A stretch of 64,000 nt of DNA, taken from NCBI GenBank assembly GCA_037043455.1, contig JAWPHD010004474.1, positions 1 through 64,000 of the forward strand, given 5' to 3'. The position numbers and the translations under genes were made by a program. The stretch is from Cyrtodaria siliqua (Eukaryota > Mollusca > Bivalvia > Adapedonta > Hiatellidae). Below, in pieces: positions 44,211-56,900 of this stretch. Positions within the stretch are counted from its first letter, which is position 1; every line of letters begins with the position of its first letter. The notes under the pieces are model-generated. The model was not told the origin of the DNA, searched no databases, and was given only the letters and a program-made list of their open reading frames with translations.

Positions 44211-45247
44211 TGAACTATAATTCATAATAATGCACTTGATGTTTTAAACCTACTTTATAGCTTAATCTTCGGAAGAAAACATATTCTATTTCTATTTTGA
44301 CATAGTTGTGTCTTGGGTAGTGCATCTTTTTGGATGCATGGATTTCATCTATGACCTTGACCTACTTTTTGGAGCTGATGATTTTTAGCTACTGGCCAAG
44401 GTCCTCATTTTTCATCCGATATTTACCAAACTTTAACAGATTGTTAATATCAATGAAAGCTCGGACAAGTTCGAAAACCAGCCAGACCAGTAACAGCGGA
44501 GTTATGGCCCTTGATTTAATTAAAAATGCTATATTTTGCCTCGTTTACACGATATAGGGCTATCATTTTTCATCTGATCTTTACCAAACTTTGTTATTAT
44601 TTTATTTTTTTGTTTGTTATTTTTTTTTATGTTTTTATTTATTTGATTAATTTTTTTTTTTTGAATTTTGATTTTTTTGATTTTTTGATTTCATTATTTT
44701 TGGTGTTAACGCCATGTTAGCAGGAAGCATTGCTATGATTTCTAGTTGTGCCTGTTGTGTTTTTTCTGAATCGTTGATTTTTGATGAAGTTACGGCCCCT
44801 TGACATTTTTACTTTTAAATTTCTTGTCGGCGCTACTGCTCCTAAACTCCTTGTTGGATTTCGACGAAACTTGGAAGGAAGCATCGGTTAGATGTCTAGT
44901 TGTACATATTGCGCTTTTGTTCGAGTTCGCTGCTTTATGACTGAGTTATGTCACTTTGACATTTTTATTTTAATTTCTTTGTCGGCGCTACTCCTCCTAA
45001 ACGGCTTGTTGGATTTCTACAAAATTTGGCAGGAAGCCTCAGTATGATGTCTAGTTGTGCAAAGCATGGAATATCAATAAAATCTTGGACAAGTTCGAAA
45101 ACCAGCTAGATATTGTTAGTAACGACAGGTTATGGCCCTTGATTTGTTGAAAAATGCTATATTGTATTTCCCTTTGTTAAATCTGTAGTTACTTCATGTT
45201 TTATCTGATCTTTACCATATTTGTTTAGAATGTTAATATAACCCCCC
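44211..45247 (+). repeat. Further S-like repeated segments and poly-T
   Basis: AAGTTCGAAAACCAGC with its following ~130 bp occurs at about 44468 and 45090. GTCGGCGCTACT.CTCCTAAAC occurs near 44827 and 44981 (step ~153), each followed by TTGTTGGATTTC and AAA.TTGG.AGGAAGC. A T-rich low-complexity run fills 44595-44702. The small frames at 44330-44720 are discounted. Confidence 0.65.
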
Positions 45248-46430
45248 ACCCATTTTTAGCTCTTCTGATCAGAGATCAGCAGAGCTTATGCCGTGGTGCG
45301 GCGTCCGTCGTCAATCTGTCTGTCTATCCGTCTGTCCGTCCGTAAACTTTTATTTGTAGCGACTACTCCTCTGTAACTACTGGCTGGATATTCATGAAAC
45401 TTTACAGAAATGTTGCCCATGAAATCTAGTTGATTCTAGCAAAAATTCATGTTGATGTGAAATCCAAGATGGCCGCCAAAGCTAAAAATAGATTTTTAAA
45501 ATACAATTTTGTAGCGACTACTTCTTGAAAACTATAAGTGATATTGATATGGGACTTTTTCTAAAATGATCATTATGACATGATGTTGGTCCTTCTCAAA
45601 AATCGTTTTGATTCAACGTTAAACATGGCTGCCAGCGGCCATCTTTGTTTACATAGAGTTATATAATGAGAAGTTGAAGCGACTACTCCTCTGAAACTAC
45701 TAGACGGATTTTCATGAACCTTCACAGGAATGTTGCTCTTGATGTCTTATTGATCCTAGCAAAATTTCAGGTCGGCTGGAAATTCAAGATGGTCGCCCTG
45801 GCTAAAAATAAATTTTCAAAATACAAGTTTGTAGCGACTACTTCTTGAAAACTATAAGTGATATTGATATGGGACTTTTTCTAAAATGATCAGCATGACA
45901 TGATGTTGGTCCTTGTCAAAAATCGTTTTGATTCGATGTTAAACATGGCTGTCAGCGGCCATCTTTGTTTACATAGAGTTATATAATGAAAACTTGTAGC
46001 GACTACTCCTCTGAAACTACTTGACTGATTTTCATGAAACTTCACAGGAATGTTGCTGTTGGTGTCTAATTGATCCTAGCAAAATTTCAGGTCGGCCAAG
46101 AATTCAAGATGGCCGCCACGGCTAAAAATAAAGTCGGTATCGACTACTTCCTGAAATCAAAATCAATCAGTAGAGCTTCAAGGTCACTGACCTCTTGTTA
46201 TGAAATTTCATTCATAGAAGTGGGACAAATTAAAAAATACCCATGCCAGACTAGACACAGCAGACTTATTGCCCATGATTACCAGGTGAGCGATCTAAGG
46301 CCATCCTATCCCTGTTGTTTTTGCAATGTTTTAAAAAGATAATGATGGGAATTCTATGTCGACAACCCTCGATATAAGAGCTGTTTTAGGCAGTAGAGCA
46401 TCCACAGGCCCTCTTGGGCTTCTTGTTTTT
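45248..46430 (+). mobile_element. S-type element 4 (GTCC-headed), ~320-bp monomers
   Basis: Head TTTTTAGCTCTTCTGATCAG with CAGAGCTTATGCCG, then CGTCCGTCGTC and (GTCC/TCTG)n at 45302-45345. Three units begin with GCGACTACTCCTCTG at about 45358, 45678 and 45998 (step ~320). Each has ATTTTCATGAAACTT, AAGATGGCCGCC and GCGACTACTTCTTGAAAAC. The end carries GGTGAGCGATCTAAGGCCA and GGCCCTCTTGGGCTTCTTG. The 90-codon frame at 46070-46342 lies inside and is not called. Confidence 0.75.
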
Positions 46431-47134
46431 AATAGAATGGCATTTTGTTTTTAAACAAATGCACTTAGATGTCATCTCAGCAAAAGCAAACGGCAAACTC
46501 CGTTGTTTTTAGTTACTAAAAGTTTTACAAACTTTCATTTAAGCACCATTGACATTTTTATTTTGAAGTCCAGCCCCCATTAGGCGAGACATGTGAATCC
46601 ACGGATTTCTTGTTTTTGTTGAGTATACATACTTCGGTCGAAGATATATATTCTTAGATTTTTTGTTTGACACCTCAACAATCCTGCAATGATATACTTA
46701 TTCATGGATGATAATCAAACGTGACACCGATTGCGAGCATAAACATAGTTTTATTTATTTATACATTTTTAGAAATGCAACAAATATTATGCATCTTCAC
46801 CACACACATATAGTAACATTTGATTAATGTCTCTAATATGTTTCCATGTATGTATGACATTACAGAAACAAAATAAAAACAAAAATCTGAAAAAAACGAT
46901 CGTAAAAGTTTTTAATTTGTCAAATGTATGCGTGAACATGTATATATTAACATATTGTTCATGGTATTTCGTGGCTGTGTTAAAAACAAATAAAGGTAAG
47001 AATAAAATGTCACAAACTGAGCATATACATCGGACAGTTTGCCATGAGTTTGCCATGCTAACAAAATCGTTTTTATTATTTTGCCAGAAATTAAAAAGTG
47101 TATAATATCTTAAGGTAAATGTTTTTGTTTTTTA
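46431..47134. other. Unannotated stretch
   Basis: Overlapping opposite frames at 46787-47056 and 46827-47105 show no recognisable motif. No feature is supported. Confidence 0.4.
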
Positions 47135-48180
47135 TGTCGCCTTTTTGAAAGAAAATGCGATACATAGGGATGACTTTGTCGTCCATCAGTCCGTCAGTCA
47201 GTCCGTCATTCCGTTACGAAAACTTAACGTTGGCTATAACTTTCTCATTCTTGATATTTCTTCATCAAACATTCAATATATACTCATTATGACAACATCG
47301 ACATGACCATACTGAAGTATAAAGGTCAATGTCACATTGAAGGTCATTATATGGGTTAAATACTCTATAACTTTCTCATTTTTTGATATTTTTTTTATCA
47401 AACATTCAATGTATACTCTTCATGACAACATCGACATGACCACACTAAAATATAAAGGTCAAGGTTACACTGGAGGTCATTATATGGGTTAAATACTCTT
47501 ATTTTTTTCTTCTCGAAAAAACTTAACGTTGGCTATAAACTTATCATTTCTTGATATTTATTCATTAAACTTTCAATATATACTCATCATGACAACATCG
47601 GCATGACCACACTAAAATATGAGGTCAAGATCACACTGAAGATTATTATATGGGTTAAATACTCTTTTTTTTTTTCTTCACGAAATTTTAACGATGGCTA
47701 TAACTTTCTCATTTCTTGATATTACTTCATCAAACGTTCAATACTCATCATGACAATATCGACATGACCATTCTAAATTATGCAGGTCAAGGTCACACTG
47801 AAAGTCATTATATGGGTTAAATACTAATATGTTTCTTCACAAGAGCTTAACGCTGGTTATAACTTCTTCATTTCTGGATATTTCTTTCTCGAACTTTTAA
47901 TATACATGTATATTCATCATGACAATATCGACATGACCATACTAAAATATAAAGGTCAGGGTCACACTTATGTTCATTATATGCGTTAAATACTCTTTTT
48001 ATTTCTTCATGAAAACTTAACGTTGGCTATAACTTTCTCATTTATTGATATTTCTTCATCAAACTTTCGATATATACTCATCATGACAACATCGACATGA
48101 CCATTTCAAATATATTCAGGTCAAGGTCACACAGAGGGTCATTATATGGAGTTTTTAAATGTCATATATCAGGGTCCGAA
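47135..48180 (+). mobile_element. S-type element 5 (CAGTCCGT-headed), six ~131-170-bp monomers
   Basis: Head TATGTCGCCTTTTTGAAAG and GATACATAGGG, then a (GTCC/GTCA)n tract at 47180-47214. Six monomers are marked by CTTTCTCATT or a close variant at 47240, 47371, 47540, 47704, 47863 and 48033. Each carries TTAACGTTGGCTATAAC, CATCAAAC.TTC, ATCATGACAACATCGACATG and GGTCATTATATGGG. No coding capacity. Confidence 0.8.
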
Positions 48181-48361
48181 AAACCTTGTTATACTGACGA
48201 AGCGGTGACAGGCGCCACAGGTGTTCTGCGGTACACCCGTCTAGTTTTAAATAGTGATTTGAAAGATCCTGTAAGTCATTTCAACTTTATTTTTTTAAAA
48301 ACAATTACAAAGAATAAAAAGGTGTAGAGAGAATTAGTGTTGATGTTTCAATAAATTAAAA

Positions 48362-48600
48362 TAAATACTGAAATAGGTATCCCTTTGAAGCAACAAACAC
48401 AAACAAGAGAGAAAAGTAGCAGATCCGGTTTTATTGAATCTGTTCTTAAGAGGTAGTATAGTGTGCAACACCTCTCATCGCCTTAAGCCGTATTCTACTT
48501 TAAAGTCACGAAGACTGGGGTTGATGACCCCAAAGGATCAATAAGTAATAACACTACTGATTCGTAGTCGAGGCAACGGTGTTATGATATTTTACCCTAC
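48362..48600 (-). repeat. Dispersed repeat family R, copy 4
   Basis: The reverse complement gives CCCCGACTAC-like sequence, CCTTTGGGGTCATCAACC, GGCGATGAGAGGTG and TTGTTGCTTC in the family order. Confidence 0.65.
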
Positions 48601-50045
48601 AATTTCTTGCAAGCAAGATGCAATTAGGGTTTAATTGATCTACGTTTATGTAACGGTGTCACCGTGAAAGTATTCGCCTTTTTGGCTTTAAGATTTGATT
48701 TTCTCAAACATAAATATGAACAGGACGCATAACGGGTATACAATATGCTCGTTCAGTAGCTGACACACGCATTCGACACAACAAATTAACTTTCTTAATA
48801 AAAACGTTTTAATACAAAAATAAAGAATTTAATACATATCTGGCATATTATAATGGATAAGTGTGGAGACATATACCATTTAAAAATACAAAGAAAAACA
48901 TCATAACAGTCGCATAAAACGATTTGCCAATTCAGAGTAACTGAGATAATAAATGTTTTCATAACTAATGAATTACATTAATTTTGGTAACAAAACATAC
49001 TCAGTAGCGATGAAAGGACATTATTTCCCGAACATACATGTCAAACTATAAATGATTTAAAATTAAAAGCAGATCACTCATGCTTTGTACTTCTAAAGTT
49101 AAAATGTGATTAGTGGGCCTTGTTATATTAGCCGTAAAATCGACACATAAGATCAGTGAAATTGGTCATCGGAATAAATGTTACCATAACACAAACATTT
49201 TTATTACGGCTTTAAACTATAAAGGTAATGCATTGTAACATGGACATCAATCCAAGGTCTTGTATATTTGCATTAGAAAATTCCATAAACAGGCTACAAG
49301 TACATGTAGTTCCACGGAACACTATTTTCATTTGTTTTCAAACAGAGCCAGACATTTTGTTTATAGAATGCATATTTTTCTTTTTATCGATAACCAGTCA
49401 ACCGAATAAAAGCTTTGTTATTGCTTTTTAATTTAAAGCAAAATTTGCATACAATCAAGATAATGATGTTATAAAAGCTTCAAATGATACATTAAACACA
49501 TCACTAAATACGAACTGGAAACTATCAGAATGTTACCATGGAAACGACGCTTTAACATGTTTAAGTCAGGCGAATGTCTAAAATTCTCAACATGTGCGCT
49601 CATTTCTCTTTGAAAGCATAAACGCGTTATCTAATTATGCATGAAAACGTTTGAAATAATTGAAAGAAACGAAAACATTTCTCTCGGAAAATATCACAGA
49701 TATGTTTGTTATTATCTCCTTTAAATGTCATTAGCACTCTCGTTCTAGTCTTGTTAGAGTTATCCATGACGACAATGTCACAGTTCGTTTTGAAAACTGC
49801 AGTTCAAACCTCATCAAGAGACGATCTCTTCAAGACCAGGTCTGCTTTAAGAGATCACCATTTCAGTTCCAAGTTGTAGTGTGCTAGATCTACTAGGTGT
49901 TTCCCGAGAATAAGACGTATAATGCTTTCTTTTATTCAACCAGTGTTTCCGGAACTGGCTAAACTGTGAAACAATTACGCATAATATTACATCTGTAAAA
50001 ATAAAATACAGTTATTGGCAATCACAAACTATTCGGCTCCGCTGA
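48601..50045. other. Unannotated AT-rich stretch
   Basis: No supported gene. About 49805-49870 (CTCATCAAGAGACGATCTC, TTAAGAGATCACCATTT) resembles the first bases of duplication units A and B, so a decayed relative of that repeat may lie here. Confidence 0.4.
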
Positions 50046-50275
50046 GATTTAATTTTAACAAGAAATATCACTGTAAGTGACAAATGCCACCGAAGTGAAC
50101 TTTGACCTCTAAGTATGACCTTGACCTTAGAGCCACGGACCTGGATTTTGTGCGCGACACGTCGTTTGATTGTGGTGAGCACTTGTGCCAAGTTATTTGA
50201 AAATCCGCCCAGGCTTGCAAAAGTTATTGACCGGATAGATTTGACCTTTGACCTCTAAGCTAAACAAATCAGTTA
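50046..50275 (+). repeat. S-related repeat piece
   Basis: Contains TTTGACCTCTAAG twice (about 50103 and 50246), GTATGACCTTGACCTTAG and TGTGCGCGACACGTCG. The style matches S monomers and repeats I associate with bivalve genomes. No second copy of this exact type was found in the window. Confidence 0.45.
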
Positions 50276-51046
50276 ACGCGCTTGCATTACAGTGAATGAA
50301 TTCTAAACGTTACTGTAGTGATATTATTTGTATTATTAATTTGCACGGGTGGAAGAATATCGACGAAAATATGATTCGTTTCATATTTCAAATAACGTGC
50401 ACCCAAACAATCCTCAATATAAGCATTGAAACATTGGCTTTCAGACTGCAGCGTTCAAATACAAATAGTATTATGAAAACAAATTGATTCAGATATGACT
50501 GGATGATTAAGTACTAGGCATGACATAGCAACGAATATCTACCTGAACACTCTTCCGCACATTACATTTGGCTTACACAAAGTTTTTTCTTCGGATTTTT
50601 TGCCGCCATTGGTTGATTTGGTGCATAACATTCCCTGGTCCGTTTAGTTGGCCCACCGTCATACATCTTTGTACAATCACTCCATGGACCCCAGAAGCTC
50701 AAAACTGCCATCCACTAAAACATAGTATATTGATGATACGATACTGATACGATTGTTTTGTACTGTATGCGTATAAGATAAAACAATTTTCGGTCTACCT
50801 TTGTATACACTTATATAAACAACAGCTTCTTCATACATTGTTTTACATTTATGTTCACGTACTTTACAATGCTCTAAACTGAGCCAATTTTGCAACTTTC
50901 CATTGTTCGGTGCGTGCGACAATTTCTAATTTCAAATGTTTACCTCATCTGTGTTTTTTTATCCATGTGTTATGACACCAACAACAGTTTATTCTAACAG
51001 CAAAAACTCTAAGATTGTGGCATTAGTATTTATAGTTCTGAGCCTG
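50276..51046. other. Unannotated stretch
   Basis: Short frames at 50296-50487 and 50677-50922 lack recognisable motifs. Confidence 0.4.
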
Positions 51047-51390
51047 GACACGGGAATTTCCGCTATATATTGTATATACTGCACACTTAATTCCATATAA
51101 TTTTATATTCCAAGGAAATCCCAAGATGTTTTGTAAACAAAATATTGCAGTTAGTTAACGAAAGGACACAACTGTGATGTTGTAGACGTTTTAATCACAG
51201 TACGCGTTGTAACAAGAAATTCATAAATGTTGAAGTTCCTCTTTGAAAAATTGAGCCTGTTCAGTACTGTATTTAACGTAAATAGTTTTCAAAATTGTGC
51301 ATCCTAAGTTTGCGCCAAACGCGTACTCCGTCAATAACGAAACTTTGCAGGATTATTTGCTGTGTTACGAGTTGTTTTAGTCTTGTTTGG
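51047..51390 (+). mobile_element. MITE family N2, copy D, both ends lost
   Basis: Starts abruptly at GACACGGGAATTTCCGCTAT, just inside the left terminus, and follows the family body (GAAATCCCAAGATGTTTTG, GTAGACGTTTTAATCACAGT, TTTGCGCCAAACGCGTACTC). It ends around TTGTTTTAGTCTTG before the right terminus. Truncation at both ends means it can no longer be mobilised. Confidence 0.85.
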
Positions 51391-51950
51391 ATGATGATTC
51401 TGTATTTTACTTGTGTTTTAAACTAACATTATTACGGATTGATGGCTATACCCCGAATGAGCTAAAGTCTGCATCAAAGACGACTGCCACGTGGCGTTAG
51501 GATGATAAATAACAACATAAGTAGTGTATGTTATGAATTATACCACAAATCGACCGAAATACTGATATTCAATGTTGCATTTTATTTATACAAAATAGGA
51601 TAATGAAATTAATGGATTGAACTTCATATGAATTTCTCGGACATAGCGCCGTTATAAGGACAATTGTAGTCGTTAACGGAAATAATATTCGCTAATTCCT
51701 CTTATCGTGAACGGAAACGGACAAAATGACCGATGATTATTCCATTAAACGCCTAGGCTATTATGCGGCGAATTGCTGATAAAGCGTTTACCAAGGCAAT
51801 AGAACCCGCTAATGTCTATAGTTGTGTGGCTAGATCTGTAGATACATATTCATGCAATTGACAGTGGTTTCAATGGAAACGTTAGTGGGGTGATTATTAT
51901 ATATTTGTGAAATACATAATAATCATGTCATGTGATAAATATAATTTAAG
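51391..51950. other. Unannotated stretch
   Basis: No supported feature. Confidence 0.4.
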
Positions 51951-52026
51951 ATAAACACACACACACACACACACACAAACACACACAAACACACTCACAC
52001 ACACCCACACCAGCACACATACACCA

Positions 52027-52064
<38 letters not shown>
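51951..52064. repeat. Compound (CA)n microsatellite
   Basis: A CA-dinucleotide tract of about 110 bp with interruptions in the middle and an uninterrupted run near its right end. Confidence 0.97.
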
Positions 52065-52066
<2 letters not shown>

Positions 52067-52880
52067 TGATAATAGGTCCTTTGTAGTTGTCAAAACCAAA
52101 ATGAACCAGTTGTGGAAATTAAAATCTACTTTAAAACCACATTGATTGGGCTTGACCATGCCAAAGGACTTGTAAATAAAAACAACAACTGTTTGCCAAA
52201 CAACTTTTCACATGAATGCATATTAGTAACTGTTACACATGTATTACGTGAAATCTAAGCTGTAAAACCAACAATGGCATTTATATATCTCTTAGTATGC
52301 AACGACACAGTTGAAGATTATCAAAAATATTTATTTTTTTACAAACGACACCTTTCAAGTTTGAGCTGAACTTAAATAATCAGGCTGACCGTCATGCCGC
52401 AAAACTAACAAATTGTTCCCAACACGATCAGGTAAACAACTGATAAATATTGGTCCGATACACTAATCAAAATCGTATCACAATAATAAACGCAGCGTTC
52501 TCCCCATGAATTACAATTGCATAGGTCATGTCGACGACGATTACCATGGACCGCAAAAAAAATGCCAAGATGTCACGACTAATAATGCTTTATATAGCAG
52601 CATCTTTAAACCCGGTTATCGATTATTCTTTAATGTAATCCACACTATTTTATGATATTCTGCAGCTCAAAGAAGCAGCTTTTTGAAAAGACAAAACAGT
52701 GATAAACTCTACAAAAACCACAACATCCTTACGTGTTAAACTACATTTGTTATGGATTAGAGACAGTCCACATCAATACATATTACAACAAGCCTCCCGC
52801 TGCCGATAGCTGATGTATTTACTTCATAAATAACAATACTGTATTACACGGATACTTATTTATCGCCGGCAACTTAACGG
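52065..52880. other. Unannotated stretch with an R fragment
   Basis: About 52125-52185 resembles the inverse of the R phrase around AGTCCTTTGG...ATCAAGCCC. The rest has no supported feature. Confidence 0.4.
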
Positions 52881-52883
52881 TAT

Positions 52884-53012
52884 TTGAGAAGAATGTGTCT
52901 TTGAGAAGAATGTGTGTGAGAAGAATGTGTGTTTGAGAAGAATGTGTGTGAGAAGAATGTGTGTTTGAGAAGAATGTGTGTGAGAAGAATGTGTGTTTGA
53001 GAAAAATGTGTG
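52884..53012. repeat. GAGAAGAATGTGTGT tandem array
   Basis: Alternating 17- and 15-bp versions (GAGAAGAATGTGTGTTT and GAGAAGAATGTGTGT) give a 32-bp dimer repeated about four times. Confidence 0.95.
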
Positions 53013-53039
53013 TTTGTACTATGTATTAAACGTATAGTT

Positions 53040-53522
53040 GCAGTAGTAAATAAATAAATAAACCTACACTTTTGAAGTAATGTATTGTTTGAGTAGTAAT
53101 AAATAAACCTACACTTTTGAAGTAATGTATTGTTTGAGTAGTAATAAATAAAACTACACTTTTGAAGTAATGTATTGTTTGAGTAGTAATAAATAAACCT
53201 ACACTTTTGAAGTAATGTATTGTTTGAGTAGTAATATATAAATCTACACTTTTGAAGTAATGTATTGTTTGAGTAGTAATAAATAAACCTACACTTTTGA
53301 AGTAATGTATTGTAGTAATAAATAAACCTACACTTTTGAAGTAATGTATTGTTTGAGTAGTAATATATAAACCTACACTTTTGAAGTAATGTATTGTTTG
53401 AGTAGTAATAAATAAACCTACACTTTTGAAGTAATGTATTATAGTAATAAATAAACCTACACTTTTGAAGTAATGTATTGTTTGAGTAGTTATACATAAA
53501 CCTACATTTTTGAAGTAAATCA
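53040..53522. repeat. 45-bp minisatellite, about 11 monomers
   Basis: The monomer contains AATAAACCTACACTTTTGAA, GTAATGTATTG and TTTGAGTAGT. Two monomers lack the TTTGAGTAG part (36 bp, also a multiple of three), so minus-strand frames stay open for 224 and 171 codons (52874-53548, 53026-53541). The translated pattern is only the monomer (LLQKCRFIYYYSNN), so no gene is called. Confidence 0.96.
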
Positions 53523-55619
53523 CTGAGCAATATTTTAACATCGTGCAATGTTATGTTTATTTACATGAATAAAATAATCTAACGTTTGTTTAAAATCACA
53601 ATAGGCGCTTGGTAATCATCTTCTTCTTGCAGTGAAAAACAATAAATTTCGCTTTTAATTGTTATTCCTATATCCATATTAAGACGCTAGATATGAAATT
53701 GTCAATTGTTTTGTCGTAAGCAAACAAATGGTATTTATTTTTATAAATTAAACTCGTTTAGCGAACATTAATAACTTGAATATGACGTCATTTTGCAACG
53801 CTATCTCGCTTAAGCTGTGTTGTTGTTGTTTTCAGTGGGGTTGCATGACAATAACCTTCACTTAATGTAAATACTATGAAAACAACTACAGCGCTCTAAC
53901 AATATTAAACAATTTAAATACTAGTCATTTAAATTTGTTGGAGTTATACAATTTTATCTAGATAAATCAATAAAATAAAGACAGGCAGGGAAAATTCAAA
54001 TAGGTTACCTTTCATGTATTAACTTATTCAAATGTATCCGTATACTATTTTAGGTCAGATACCACTATTGATTTGGGGCTTCTGATTGGTTGAAAAAAGT
54101 ATAGGGTTTATTAGGGCATATAATCAGATTGTAAGGCATATTCTGATTGGATTAAAGTACCCAAATCATAACAAATCCCCATAAAACATCAAAATATTAT
54201 ATTTCCATCATAAAACATGTTGATTTAGGATATTTTGACTGAAATTTGCATTTGTATGGATACAATTGTACTGAGTGTCTCTAAGATAGTTCTTTAAAAA
54301 AAATTAGTGTTTATCATCCGTTCCGATATAGAAATAGGTGTTGTAGGCCAAATGGCTATAATGGAGGCCTATGGGATATGCAATAGTGGTATATGACCAT
54401 TAACACTCGTCGTATACAAGATGTTGTGTCGCAAAAGTACACTGAATTAAACAAACATTTCAGAATGCGCTTTTTGCACTGATTGATTGCAAAAGTATTT
54501 GATTTTAATAATAGAAATACGTTTATAAAACATTTACATTCTTGTAATTTCCATTGAAATCATACGAACACGTGATTGAAATAAATTTCAAAAAATCTAA
54601 ATTGACACCTTACCTGAATAATATAAGAATATGTACTCCTGTAATATCTCCAAGTCAGACAAAATATAATCCCTTATGTAGCATATATAAATATGTCGTA
54701 TTCTCCTCGTCATAGTGGGCAGCGTCTTTAGCGGCTATACATGTATCAGAATATTATTTTTATTCAGATTTCTTTTTGGTGGATATTTGAAATGAATTGA
54801 ATTCAGAGACATTCGTGCTATCCCAATCAACAGGATTAATGTTTTAGTAGAAATTAGACACTTCAGAAATTACGGACACATATGACAGTCATAAATAGAA
54901 ACAGATTAAGTGATGTTATTTCAGTCGTGTATGTGTTTAAAGTGTGAATTTGTCACACATTTATAGCCCAATATAAAATGCAACAAAGTAACTAATTTTG
55001 TTTATTTGGATTCAGGCGTTTGCATGTTTAAGTGGACAAATGCAACTATTGAAATCAGAGACACACACACTAGGCCAAACAACATAAACAAAGCCATTGG
55101 ATATATGGTTGCCGTCGGTGGGTTTTTAGTTGAAGTTAGACAAATATGAATGCAGATAACAATACATGGCAGTCTAATTATCCAACAAAGCCTAGTGAAA
55201 TTGGATGCTTGTGAAATCAGAGTCATCTGACAGACCATCAGCACAAAGTTAGTAACAGACTTCTCCGGAATTCGATATGAAGTCGGACGCTTCCGAAAGT
55301 AGCGATATTCATCAAGGTTTTCAAGGTTACAAGTTATTTGCATCTTTCTCCAGTATACACAATATCAACTGAATAATTACTACAGTTATGCGGAATCGAT
55401 GCGAAATTAAAATAAAGAAACCATGTGAGGATATCATGTAAGTAATCCAGTTTGGGCATATGGATATGGACAATTGTGTCAAGTCCAACACGCTCACATT
55501 AATTTTGTGCATTTCAACTGCAAGAACTATCTTTTATTTATATTTATTGCGAAAATGATTAATTTGATGTTTTGCGCTTTCACATGAATATTTATATGAT
55601 TTTATAGCATGTCATGTCG
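53523..55619. other. Unannotated AT-rich stretch
   Basis: About 2.1 kb with no repeat I can pair within the window. The 113-codon minus frame at 55002-55343 has two hydrophobic stretches near its C-terminal half but no recognisable domain and no adjacent exon-like sequence. It is left uncalled. Confidence 0.4.
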
Positions 55620-55900
55620 CGATATACATTACTCAACTTTTATAATCGGTCACTTTTCAAAGAATTATATATTTTTTAATAATTCATATTTTCATTTGAA
55701 ATTTTAACCAGCGTAGTTTAACAAATACGAGTATCGCTGGATATTAATAAAACTTAATCTGCCGTGATTGGACTAAAACCTTGTTGATAAACTTTATAAA
55801 ATATTGGTATGTGTTTCGGTGATTTCCAGTTTTTATTATTCGTGTTATTTTCAAAAAAAAACCTTGTTGACCGATTATAAAAGTTGAGTAGTGTATGTAC
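55620..55900. mobile_element. Short TIR element N3
   Basis: Inverted ends: TACATTACTCAACTTTTATA at about 55625 and the inverse (TATAAAAGTTGAGTAGTGTA) ending at about 55895. They pair over about 28 bp, including ATCGGTCA, with one or two mismatches. The interior is 200 bp of AT-rich non-coding sequence; the 64-codon frame at 55744-55938 is incidental. TA lies at both edges (a possible TA target site, inference). Confidence 0.8.
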
Positions 55901-56098
55901 ATAGCTTGCATGCAAACGACCATTCGACAATGATTCAATAATTCATGTGATATCCGAGTCTCCCTTTTGCATCGGCAACATACGTGAATAAGTTGAGTAG
56001 TGTATGTACATAGCTTGCATGCAAACGACCATTCGAAAATGATTCAATAATTCATGTGATATCCGAGTCTCCCTTTTGCATCGGCAACATACGTGAAT
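55881..56098 (+). repeat. 109-bp tandem duplication starting inside the N3 right end
   Basis: The segments 55881-55989 and 55990-56098 differ at one position (GACAATG versus GAAAATG). The unit starts with the outer half of the N3 right terminus (AAGTTGAGTAGTGTATG), so that half-terminus now exists twice. Confidence 0.95.
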
Positions 56099-56184
56099 GT
56101 ACAGATGATAATAGGCACATTCGTCGGCCGACTAGATTAGCATGTTTAATTATGTTATGGTAAGATTATTATGACATTGTGTGG

Positions 56185-56900
56185 CAACAATAGTATATTT
56201 GGGAGTTTATCTACATGGATTTATTGGACAACGATTGTCCGGTGAAGAGATTCTACATGGACAACCCTGTTCTAGTAGGGAGTGTATCTACATATATTCA
56301 TTTCAAAAGAGTGGTCTGGCGGGCAGCTTATTTACATGGATTTATTGGACAACAATTGTCCGGTGAAGAGATTCTACATGGACAACCCTGTTCTAGTAGG
56401 GAATGTATCTACATATATTCATTTCAAAAGAGTGGTCTAGCGGACAACAATTGTCCGGTGGAGAGATGCTGCATGGATGTATATGCCAACATATGTGTCA
56501 ACAATATTCTAGTAGGAGGTGTATCTACATATATGGAACTGACAAAAGTAGTCTAGCGGGCAGCTTATTTACATGGATTTATGTGACAACAATGGTCTAT
56601 TTGGAGGCTTATCTTCAAATAGAGACATGTGACTACAGTGGTTTTATGGGCAGATATCTATATAGATATGTGTGACAACATGGTCTGGCAAAGACCTTAT
56701 CGCCGAATTTTGTGACAACAATGGTTTAATAGAGAGAGTATCTACATTGATTTAGGTGACAACCATGTTCAGTGGTGGGGATTATCTGCATGTATTTATG
56801 TGACGACAGTAGATTAGTAGAGATATCAACTACGTGTATTTACGTGTTAACAATGGTATACAGGAGAATTTATCTACATTCATTCGTGTGACAATATTGA
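56185..56900. repeat. Degenerate minisatellite, ~62-bp monomers
   Basis: Built on TTTACATGGATTTATGTGAC and ACAACAATGGTCTA with variable linkers. The first two ~122-bp dimers (from about 56212 and 56334, TTGGACAACAATTGTCCGG) are nearly identical; the remainder decays toward 56900. The embedded ACAATTGT/GGACAA.TTGTCC is a small palindrome. The frames at 56181-56675 are by-products. Confidence 0.8.

Noticed and set aside
52874..53548. 224- and 171-codon minus-strand frames
   Set aside because: They read through the 45-bp minisatellite; the protein is a pure monomer repeat with no independent domain.
56181..56675. Overlapping frames of 61-113 codons
   Set aside because: They lie in a degenerate ~62-bp minisatellite with repeated peptide phrases.
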